From NCBI RefSeq assembly GCF_002198675.1, contig NZ_MWLL01000195.1, positions 1-45,501 of the forward strand: 45,501 nucleotides of DNA. The letters run 5' to 3'. The stretch comes from Kineosporia sp. R_H_3. GTDB taxonomy: Bacteria > Actinomycetota > Actinomycetes > Actinomycetales > Kineosporiaceae. The translations under genes and the position numbers were made by a program. Below are positions 7,649 through 15,073 of the stretch, in pieces. How positions within the stretch are numbered: position 1 is the first letter of the stretch; each line of letters starts with the position of its first letter. The notes below the pieces were generated by a model. The model did not search any database. It was not told where the DNA came from and was given only the letters and a program-made list of their open reading frames with translations.

Positions 7649-7904
7649 TCACGTCTCGGCTGCCGTTCGTGCGATGTGACCGACGGAGATCAGGTCGTCG
7701 GTGACGGTGTACAGCACCCGGTACCGGCCGACCCGCAGCCGGTGAAGCCCGGTCGACCCGAACGGGAAGGCACCATCGGGGTACGGCTCGGTGGTGAGTG
7801 CGTCGATGGCGGCGAGGACGGCGCGTAGTCCGTCGGGGTCGTCGGCGAGGAACCGCGGTGGCCTGGTGGATGGCCTTCTCTTCGAGGGTGACCTGTCGGC
7901 TCAC
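7649..7904 (-). pseudogene. Frameshifted RelE-family toxin, second copy
   Basis: Duplicate of the toxin at 1-243, starting with GTG at 7904. The first 17 residues (MSRQVTLEEKAIHQATA) match copy 1, then an extra C in AACCGCGG (7851-7858; copy 1 reads AACGCGG) shifts the frame and the downstream reading becomes Arg/Pro-rich nonsense. In the original frame the homology continues to a TGA at 7649. The span is 256 nt, one more than a whole number of codons. The partner antitoxin copy is intact. Confidence 0.85.
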
Positions 7905-7924
7905 GGAGAGGGTGTGTGAGCGGG

Positions 7925-8191
7925 CTATTCGGCGATGCCGAGTCGCCGGCGGACCTCGGGGAGCGGGACGTAGTTGGTCTCGCCGCGGGTCTCGCGGGCG
8001 AGCCAGTCCTGGGCGGCGGCGGCGTCTTCGGCGTCCTCGAGGGCCTCCCGGGTGGCGGTGGCGTCGAGGGCGCGCAGGCGGAGGAACTCGGCGAGCGGGA
8101 CGATGACCGCGGCCTGGCCGCCGAGGTGGATCACCTCGTAGGGGTCCGTCACCGTCTGTGGCTGGATCGGACCAACGGGCTCGGCGGACAT
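7925..8191 (-). CDS. Phd/YefM-type antitoxin, second copy
   Basis: 88 residues, nearly identical to the antitoxin at 265-531, with changes such as LDATATRE for LEATASRE and RETRGE for REARGE. Start ATG at 8191 has the same AAGGGAGAGG ribosome-binding sequence. Its own toxin is broken, so this copy may persist as a free antitoxin that could neutralise the intact toxin of copy 1. Homology with copy 1 extends upstream to about 8240. Confidence 0.85.
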   Translation of the reverse strand: MSAEPVGPIQPQTVTDPYEVIHLGGQAAVIVPLAEFLRLRALDATATREALEDAEDAAAAQDWLARETRGETNYVPLPEVRRRLGIAE

Positions 8192-8377
8192 CGCGTGCCT
8201 CTCCCTTCGGTTGCCGTCGATGCGATCGTAGCCGTCACGTCCGGACGCGGGGCGACTGCAAGGACGCCGGCGACACGCTCCGGCCACGCTGACAAGCAGC
8301 TCAAGGACAGTCATGATCAACGCACCGTGAAGTTCGACGGTGTTGGTGCGACAGAGGCAAGGCAATGGCAACCGACG

Positions 8378-9058
8378 TCAGAGCTGTTGGCGAGCGGCTG
8401 CGTCCACCACTGACTGCCTGAGCGCTCGGAGGCTGGCCCGCTCCTGCTCATCTAGGCTGCTCCCCGGTGTCAGCAGTTGCGTGACGGCCGTCCTGACGTC
8501 CTCACAGATCCAGGCGAGCTGCCGGCGCGCTTCGTCGCGCTCCTCTTCATGGGTCCCGCCAATCAAGGCGTCTTCCTCGTCGCGCTTTCGCCAGTCGTCC
8601 TCGAAAGCGCCGAGCTCCACACGCAGGTCTTCGATGCGCCCCTCGGCTTCGGTCGTCCTTTTGCGCCACATCTCGACCTCGCGCACACGCTCGGCGAGGT
8701 TAACTCCGAGTTCCGTGACCTTCTGGCGCTCCGCGTTCAGGTCACGGATCGCGTTCGCCAGCTGGTGCTGAAGGATCTCCACCCCGTGGTTTACGGTCGC
8801 CGCGACGCTGTCGCTGCTGGCGTCCTCCTGGAGGTCGAACTCGAAGTCGCGGTACTTGCCTCGGCGCAGCCGGTCAACGAGCTTGCCGGCCTGGCGGGCG
8901 GCCTCCTTGCGCCAGAGCAGCACCACGAATACGACGACCACGGGCCACTTGAGGTGGTCCACGAGGTCCAGGACGGTCTCAGCCATCGGCGGCGAGGTCC
9001 CCCGCATGTTCAGGTAGGCCTTCTTGGCCAGAAACTCAGACATCTCGTCGTGGCCCAT
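8378..9058 (-). CDS. Membrane-anchored coiled-coil protein
   Basis: 226 residues. One hydrophobic helix at about residues 36-48 (WPVVVVFVVLLW) is followed by Lys/Arg, suggesting an N-out, C-in single-pass anchor. Residues about 85-180 are a long heptad-rich coiled coil (VTELGVNLAERVREVEMWRKR), and the tail is helical. ATG at 9058 has a GGGGGAGGA ribosome-binding site. It follows the 114-residue gene by 26 nt on the same strand, so the two form an operon. No known family is recognised; a structural or sensor role at the membrane is a guess. Confidence 0.6.
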   Translation of the reverse strand: MGHDEMSEFLAKKAYLNMRGTSPPMAETVLDLVDHLKWPVVVVFVVLLWRKEAARQAGKLVDRLRRGKYRDFEFDLQEDASSDSVAATVNHGVEILQHQLANAIRDLNAERQKVTELGVNLAERVREVEMWRKRTTEAEGRIEDLRVELGAFEDDWRKRDEEDALIGGTHEEERDEARRQLAWICEDVRTAVTQLLTPGSSLDEQERASLRALRQSVVDAAARQQL

Positions 9059-9084
9059 GCTGTCCTCCCCCTCGTGTGGCGCGC

Positions 9085-9429
9085 TCAGGTCCAGGACGCG
9101 GTCGGTGTCGTGTAGCGCCGGGCGGGCGGCTCGTCGTCCTCGGAGGCGTCGTCCCAGCTCGGCCGTTCAGCTGGGATGATGAGCCCGTCGTCGATGAGCT
9201 TCTGGGCGACCTGGCGCCACTCAGGCTTCTGCCCGTCGTCCAGCCAGAGGTGCAGTAGCAGCTCCCATTCTTCGAGGCCGCGGTTGGGGAGAACCGCGTA
9301 CCGTCCCTCGTCGAGCGCTGCGGCCACGGCGAGGATTATGGCGATCTCCTGCTGGCTCATTATGTGGCCGCGGATGCAGTGCTTGAGGGCCCAGGCTGTG
9401 TGCGAGCGGGCCTCTCGTTCGTCGTGCAT
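9085..9429 (-). CDS. Small acidic protein, unknown
   Basis: 114 residues, with a helical middle (EIAIILAVAAALDEGRY, then WELLLHLWLDDGQKPEWRQVAQKLIDDGLI) and an acidic tail WDDASEDDEPP. The WRQVAQKLIDDGLI segment looks like part of a small helical or winged-helix domain, but no family is recognised. A run of G (GGGGGGACC) precedes the ATG at 9429; residue 24 is another Met. It is upstream of, and co-directional with, the coiled-coil membrane protein. The 299 nt between it and the OLD gene (9430-9728) hold nothing I can identify. Confidence 0.5.
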   Translation of the reverse strand: MHDEREARSHTAWALKHCIRGHIMSQQEIAIILAVAAALDEGRYAVLPNRGLEEWELLLHLWLDDGQKPEWRQVAQKLIDDGLIIPAERPSWDDASEDDEPPARRYTTPTASWT

Positions 9430-9728
9430 GGTCCCCCCGAGTCGTTGTCACTCGTCCGGGCCCCGCATTGGTACATGAGGGGCCGGTGGCTGGTCATGGC
9501 CCCGTCGCGTTTGCCGGCGAGACTGCTCGATGTCGAACCCGAGCAGATGGGCTCCGAAGGTGGCGCATGGCCCTAGGTGGTCAGTCCGACCGGATTGCCG
9601 TCTGGATCCGCCACCCCAGATCCATGACGACTTGGTCGTCTGACAGACCGGTCCTGCTCGGTGTCCCAGGGTCTCACTCTTGCAGGTGGAGGCGCGTCGC
9701 GCCCGACCAGAGACCTCTGGTTGTCAGG

Positions 9729-12254
9729 TCAATCGTTGGTCTCCGCCTCGGGCTTTGTATCCACGTCCTTCACCGCTGACTGCGCTTGCTGCGACGTACT
9801 CCGAGCCGCAGGTGAACGGGGTTGGACAGCACGTCCTCGACGAGCAGCGTCAGCAGTCCGGATTGGACGATCGACAGATGGACGCGGAACGCTGTCCGCC
9901 ACGCCCGCAGCTGCCACTTCCTGCATAGCGAGGCGCTCCTGGTACTTGAGGCCGCGAACATCGACCAGCAACCTGACGTGATCGTCAACAGGGGTGTTTG
10001 GATTCTCGGCCAGCCGGTGGTCCCGGCGGATACGCAGGATCGCGACCCGCACCGCGTTGTCGTCGTCACCGTCACCCAGAGAGGTTTCGATCTCCTTGAG
10101 CATGGTGTTGACCCGGTCGCGCGAGGCGGACTCAGGGTAGTCGTGGATGAAGCCGTTCACGACGCGGTCCAGTCGCCTTGTACGGCGGCGTTCGTCCTCG
10201 AACGCCGCCGCATCCCGGAGGAGCCCTGCGAGGGTTCTGAAGAGTGCCTGGAAGTTGTGCTTGATCGTGCTAGCTCCATCGTTCGCGTGGAAGGGGACGA
10301 GCGCAGTCACCTCACGGGCAAAGCCGATCTTCTCGATGTGGGCATCGGGAACGGCCTCGGCGTAGCGATCGGCGAACGCAGATCTGAGCGCGTTCCACAT
10401 GGAGCCATCATGCTGATGAAGACGATCCAGGACATCCTTCGTGGTGAGGCTGTCGGCGTCCCGAGACGACAGCCGCAAGAAGTTGACGGCGTACCGGCGG
10501 GCGCCAGCGACGGCAATGGCGACGGGAATCAGGTCCTCTGGCTCACGCACGACCACACCTGCGTCTACTCGGAGCTCCTGAGCCTCCGCCCAATCCGAGA
10601 GCTGGACGATGAGATCTGATCGAAGAAGCGGCTTGCCGTTGGCTTCGCCGCGCTTGAGCTTGCTGACGGCGCGCACCCCCGCTTCGTCGCCGTCGAGGAG
10701 CGCCACGCACGGTGGTTTCGTCTGGTCGCGTCCACGGGCGAGATAGACCATGTACGGCACGCTGTCGGCTGAGCCGGCGGGCACGATGGTGACCGCATTC
10801 AGGTCCAGAACCTCACTGTGAGGGGCTCCGCTCGAGCGAATCCACGTGGACAGGCCCGCAAGCAGCACCTGGTCGGCGGCGCCCTCTACGAAAAGGTTAG
10901 CGCCCCCGATGAATGCCGTCTCAGCCACGTAAGCCCCCAATGAGGAGCGGAGAGGCTCGTAGTGGTTCTTTGTCGCGTCGTGCACGACCCGCGTTCCCTC
11001 GTCACTGCGCCCCTTGTCCACAACGCGGATCCGGTGCCCTGCGTTCCGATTAAGCAGGAATGGGGAGTGCGTGACGTAGACAACCTGGTCCTGTCGCGCA
11101 CCGTTCTCGGGTCGAGCGAAGTCCTCCAGGATGCGCAGCAGATCTTGCTGTCCGGAGCTGGACAGATACGCGTCTGGCTCGTCCATCGCCAGGATTTCGA
11201 TTCGCCCCTCGGGACGCTGGTGGGCGCGGAGCTGGATGTAGTAGCTGAGGAAGTATCTGAGCCCGCGGCTGCGCTCGCTAAATGAGTAGTCCGTCCCCGT
11301 CCGGTCGCGGATAGTGAAGACTAGTTCATACTCGCGAGGGGACAGGCGGAGCTGGAACTGATCGTCCTGGGCCCACCAGCGCGAGAGGTTGAGATGCCGC
11401 GCTAGTGCGTCGTTCATCTGTTGGATGATCCCATTGACCTCGCCTTCCCGCCCCGCGGCCATTGCATCCGCGAGGTCGGCGAATGCCTTCTCGTCGACCT
11501 TCGCCACCGTCAGTAGAAGTTGCCGACCCAGCTCGTGCTCGGCTTGTCTGACTGCATCGGCCCGTTCCAGGTCTGCGAGAGCCTGGTGCAATGCCGGGAC
11601 CTGAGCCAAGAGCTCCTCAGAACTCGTCCACGACTTGGACGACAAAACGTCGAGAACTTGAGTTCGCCGACGTCGATCCAGGCCCAAGGAGCTGCGGCCG
11701 CTAAGGGCCGCGATCGGGATGCTGTCAGGTAGCCCAATGTCGGTCTGAAGCGCGAGCCAGGCGGGAAGGAGGGCCTCGAACCGCTTCAGCTCTTCGGCGC
11801 TCAGATCGCGGCGCGGTCCGTCGTCCGTGCCGAGCAGAAAGGTCGAGCCCTCGCCGGGTCGGAAGAACCACACCTGATCGCCGCGTGTCCTGACACCGAC
11901 GTCCCTGAGGAACTGGAGGTCCGCGTCGTCGACGACCTCGAACAGACCGCCGAACTCGGGGTAGCGCATCCGGCCGCTCTCCACCGAGTAGAGGCTCGAG
12001 TAGCGGCAGAAGTCTCGCCGTTCGATCCCGTCGCCCTTCAGGAGGATCTCAATGGCATCGAGGAGGTGGCTCTTGCCTGCCTCGTTGGCGCCGACGACAG
12101 CCGTGACCTCAGGATCGAGGTCGACCCGGACATGTGGGTACCAGCCTTCGTCTGTCAATTCACACTCGAGTGGCTTGGCGCCGATCTTGGCCTTGCGCTC
12201 GTAGTCATAGTTGAACGACTTGTAGAACCTGATGTACACCCGCTTGAGCCGCAC
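9729..12254 (-). CDS. OLD-family ATP-dependent endonuclease (AAA ATPase plus TOPRIM)
   Basis: 841-residue protein of the OLD (overcoming lysogenization defect) class. The ABC/SMC-like ATPase has Walker A GANEAGKS at residues 55-62, a signature-like FSERSRG at 325-331 and Walker B ILAMDEPD at 354-361 followed by an H-loop (VTHSPF). The TOPRIM nuclease follows: FVEGAADQ at 455-462 and LLDGDEAG at 519-526 give the metal-binding Glu and DxD. OLD proteins cut DNA and act in phage defence, alone or with a helicase (GajB in Gabija). No GajB-like helicase is adjacent. A C-terminal part of about 250 residues beyond TOPRIM is unassigned. GTG start at 12254 follows GAGGTGAGGA. Confidence 0.85.
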   Translation of the reverse strand: MRLKRVYIRFYKSFNYDYERKAKIGAKPLECELTDEGWYPHVRVDLDPEVTAVVGANEAGKSHLLDAIEILLKGDGIERRDFCRYSSLYSVESGRMRYPEFGGLFEVVDDADLQFLRDVGVRTRGDQVWFFRPGEGSTFLLGTDDGPRRDLSAEELKRFEALLPAWLALQTDIGLPDSIPIAALSGRSSLGLDRRRRTQVLDVLSSKSWTSSEELLAQVPALHQALADLERADAVRQAEHELGRQLLLTVAKVDEKAFADLADAMAAGREGEVNGIIQQMNDALARHLNLSRWWAQDDQFQLRLSPREYELVFTIRDRTGTDYSFSERSRGLRYFLSYYIQLRAHQRPEGRIEILAMDEPDAYLSSSGQQDLLRILEDFARPENGARQDQVVYVTHSPFLLNRNAGHRIRVVDKGRSDEGTRVVHDATKNHYEPLRSSLGAYVAETAFIGGANLFVEGAADQVLLAGLSTWIRSSGAPHSEVLDLNAVTIVPAGSADSVPYMVYLARGRDQTKPPCVALLDGDEAGVRAVSKLKRGEANGKPLLRSDLIVQLSDWAEAQELRVDAGVVVREPEDLIPVAIAVAGARRYAVNFLRLSSRDADSLTTKDVLDRLHQHDGSMWNALRSAFADRYAEAVPDAHIEKIGFAREVTALVPFHANDGASTIKHNFQALFRTLAGLLRDAAAFEDERRRTRRLDRVVNGFIHDYPESASRDRVNTMLKEIETSLGDGDDDNAVRVAILRIRRDHRLAENPNTPVDDHVRLLVDVRGLKYQERLAMQEVAAAGVADSVPRPSVDRPIRTADAARRGRAVQPRSPAARSTSQQAQSAVKDVDTKPEAETND

Positions 12255-12795
12255 GTGCAGTCCTCACCTCGGCCGAGGCAGCCCCTGCTGCGCCCGTGTT
12301 GTAGCAGCCTAAGTCGGCAGGCAAGTAGGAGGCAGGCTTTCCCGCTGCCGGCGGCGACGCATTCGACCATGGCTCGCGTGGCGGACTGGCGAACTAGAGG
12401 GACGACCGGCACCAGCCAGTTCGGCTTCGGTCGGAACCGTGGCTCGCGGCGACCCTCAGCCGCGACGCGCTCGCTCCCGAGGGCTCCGACCTGAGGGGGC
12501 GCGTCTGCGGACCGGACAGCCACGTAACCGAGCACCCTCCCGCTGGGCATCCCCAGGGGCGGCTCATCAGGAGACAGATCATCAACGCCTCGAGGCGCAA
12601 TCTAGGTTCGGCTTCCGGCGAGAACGGGAGTTGAGACCGCTGCGCCCCAGCCGCGCTCTGTGACGGTGGTCAGTCACCGAGCCTGCCCTCCACAACGCCC
12701 TGAGGGTGCGGCAACGAGAGCGCTGCACAGGCAGCCACCAGGCCCGATCGTGTCAAGGTGCTCCGGGCGGCAGGGTAGCGCGGCAAGATGGCCCC
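12255..12795. other. Intergenic region between divergent defence genes
   Basis: 541 nt separating the OLD gene (minus) from the methyltransferase operon (plus); it must hold both promoters. I see no gene, RNA or strong repeat, only a short imperfect direct repeat of GGCAGGC near 12317-12336. Open frames here have no protein-like pattern. Confidence 0.4.
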
Positions 12796-13437
12796 GTGGA
12801 CTTGGTGAAGTCGAAGCAGCGCGTGGCGGACCACGGCGAGGTGTTTACCCCCGGGAGCGTGGTTGACGCCATGATCGACCTCGTCGCGTCCGAGGCAGCC
12901 CGTGTCGACGCCCGCTTTCTCGAACCCGCATGCGGCTCGGGCAACTTCCTGCTGCCTGTATTGAGGCGCAAGTTGGCGACCGTCAACGCGCGCTATCGTC
13001 AGAGCGAGTTCGAATTGCGACATCAAGGATTGCTTGGTCTGATGTCAATTTATGGCATTGAACTGCTTGGCGACAATGTTGGCGAGTGTCGAGCGAATCT
13101 TGTCGAGATCTTCGCGGCCGATCTAGCCCTGCCCAGAGATGATGTATGCCTTCGCGCGGCCGAAGCAGTAACGTCGCTGAACATTGTTCATGGAGACGCT
13201 CGAACGATGCAGACCCTTGCTGACGATCCGCAGCCAATTAGCTTCGCCGAGTGGTCGTATCTCGGCAAGGGCACCTTTGGGCGTCGCGATTTCCGATTTG
13301 ACACGCTGACGCAGATGTCCTCATTCGGTGCAGAAGATACTCTCTTCGCTGACCTTGGAAAGCACGACATCTTCACGCCGACACGCGATCATGGAAAACT
13401 GTCGATGTCTGATATTGCGGGGTCCGCTCATGACTGA
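12796..13437 (+). CDS. Short SAM-binding N6-methyltransferase-like protein lacking catalytic motif
   Basis: 213 residues from a GTG at 12796. It begins like N6-adenine methyltransferases of type I/IIG systems: HGEVFTPGSVVDAMI, then motif I FLEPACGSGNF at residues 41-51 that binds S-adenosylmethionine, and NIVHGDA at about 132. The protein ends before the catalytic (N/D)PPY motif should occur. The next gene has that motif, so this is either a regulatory/structural SAM-binding partner or one half of a split enzyme. It ends in an 8-nt overlap with the next start (ATGACTGA). First gene of a three-gene operon. Confidence 0.7.
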   Translation: MDLVKSKQRVADHGEVFTPGSVVDAMIDLVASEAARVDARFLEPACGSGNFLLPVLRRKLATVNARYRQSEFELRHQGLLGLMSIYGIELLGDNVGECRANLVEIFAADLALPRDDVCLRAAEAVTSLNIVHGDARTMQTLADDPQPISFAEWSYLGKGTFGRRDFRFDTLTQMSSFGAEDTLFADLGKHDIFTPTRDHGKLSMSDIAGSAHD

Positions 13438-15073
13438 GCAAGCCAGCTTCGCTTTGCGAAACCGCAACCCGGACGTGCTCTCATGCATCGCAAACCTGTC
13501 CAACGACGAGGTCTTCACGCCGCCAGAGTTCGCTAACCGCATGCTCGATGGGGTCGCGGCCGCCTGGGCAACCCAACACGACGGGGCGAGCATCTGGGAA
13601 GATAGAAACGTTAGATTTCTTGATCCCTTTACTAAGTCTGGCGTCTTCCTGCGAGAGGTAACCCGCCGGCTGGTGAAGGGCCTTGAAGGCCAGATTCCTG
13701 ACCTCGCTGAGCGGGTGGACCACGTGCTTAGCAAGCAGGTGTATGGGATAGGAATTACACAACTCACAAGCATGATCGCTCGACGGAGTGTCTACTGCTC
13801 CAAGTGGGCCAATGGAAGGCATTCGGTCGCCTCCTCGTTCGACACTTCGGATGGGAACATCTGGTACGAGAGTATGCGGCACACCTGGGTTGGCGGGACC
13901 GAGTGGGTGCTGACCGCCGATTCAGAAGGCAACCAGGTGCAGAAGTTCGTTAATGGGAGGTGCAAGTACTGCGGCGCCAGTCAGCGGATGTGGGAGCGCG
14001 ACGACGGCCTCGAAGAGCACGCCTACGCGCTTATCCACACGGACAACGTGGCCGCCCGCATATCTGAGCTATTCGGAGAAGACATGCACTTCGATGTGAT
14101 CATCGGCAACCCCCCCTATCAACTGCAGTCTGACGGCGGTACCAGGGATATTCCGATCTATCAGCACTTCGTTGAACAAGCGAAGAAGCTTGAGCCGAGA
14201 TACTTGTCGATGGTGATCCCGTCTCGCTGGATGGCGGGTGGACTTGGCCTCGCCGAGTTCCGGCGGACGATGCTGAGCGATAGACACATCAGAGACCTGG
14301 TGGATTATCCGAATGCCGCCGACGTATTCCCTTCTGTCGGCATCAATGGCGGTGTTTGCTACTTTCTCTGGGATGCGGCGCACGATGGTGACTGCAATGT
14401 AACAATGGTTCGCGGCGGCGAGGCTATTGGCCCGAGCGCTCGCTCTTTGAGCGAGTATGACGTCCTGGTTCGTGACGAGCGCGCCTTGACTATCCTTAGG
14501 AAGGTTCTCGCTCAAGGCGAGGAGTCCATCAAATCGATCCTTGCCCGCGACAAGGAATTTGGGTGGACGTCGAACTTCAACGGCTTTCACGACAAGCAGA
14601 GTCCCGGGGACGTGTCCATCTACTTTATCCGTTCCATGAAGCGCGGGCGCGGGTTCATCGCTCGCTCTGAGATCCTGAAGAGTCAAAACCTTGTGGACAC
14701 CTGGAAACTTCTCGTACCGAAGGTTGGATCCGGACGAGAACGTGAGAAGACGGGTGTGGACCTGGTGCTCGGGCCAGCTCAGGTAGCTCCGCCTCCCTCG
14801 GTGTGTACTCAGTCGTTCCTGTTCTTCTACGTTCAGACCAAGAAGGAGGTCGAGAGTCTCAGGTCATACTATGCGACAAGATTCTTCCGCTTCCTCGTGT
14901 CCCTCAGAAAGATCACTCAGGACGCCACTCATTCCACCTACACCTGGGTGCCGCTGCAATCCTGGGATCAGGAGTGGACAGATGCAGACTTGTATGCAAA
15001 GTATGACCTGACGCCGCAAGAGATCTCGTACATTGAGTCGCTGATTCGTCCGATGGAGTTGGCCGATGTCTAA
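13430..15073 (+). CDS. N6-adenine DNA methyltransferase (Eco57I-like)
   Basis: 547 residues. Residues 24-74 contain NDEVFTPPEFANRML and a variant motif I, LDPFTKSGVFL, where the usual Gly-rich loop is altered. The catalytic motif IV is intact: FDVIIGNPPYQLQ at residues 221-233, followed by MVIPSRWMAGG. A CKYC pair at 178-181 and C123 could form part of a zinc site inside the insert between motifs I and IV. Eco57I-type enzymes methylate adenine and are often fused to or encoded with a nuclease; here the nuclease/helicase is the next gene. Start ATG at 13430 is fixed by the 8-nt overlap with the previous gene; the stop overlaps the next start by 8 nt. Confidence 0.8.
   Translation: MTEQASFALRNRNPDVLSCIANLSNDEVFTPPEFANRMLDGVAAAWATQHDGASIWEDRNVRFLDPFTKSGVFLREVTRRLVKGLEGQIPDLAERVDHVLSKQVYGIGITQLTSMIARRSVYCSKWANGRHSVASSFDTSDGNIWYESMRHTWVGGTEWVLTADSEGNQVQKFVNGRCKYCGASQRMWERDDGLEEHAYALIHTDNVAARISELFGEDMHFDVIIGNPPYQLQSDGGTRDIPIYQHFVEQAKKLEPRYLSMVIPSRWMAGGLGLAEFRRTMLSDRHIRDLVDYPNAADVFPSVGINGGVCYFLWDAAHDGDCNVTMVRGGEAIGPSARSLSEYDVLVRDERALTILRKVLAQGEESIKSILARDKEFGWTSNFNGFHDKQSPGDVSIYFIRSMKRGRGFIARSEILKSQNLVDTWKLLVPKVGSGREREKTGVDLVLGPAQVAPPPSVCTQSFLFFYVQTKKEVESLRSYYATRFFRFLVSLRKITQDATHSTYTWVPLQSWDQEWTDADLYAKYDLTPQEISYIESLIRPMELADV

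Noticed and set aside
9729-12254. Gabija system
   Set aside because: The OLD protein is longer than typical GajA and no UvrD-like GajB helicase is adjacent on either side.
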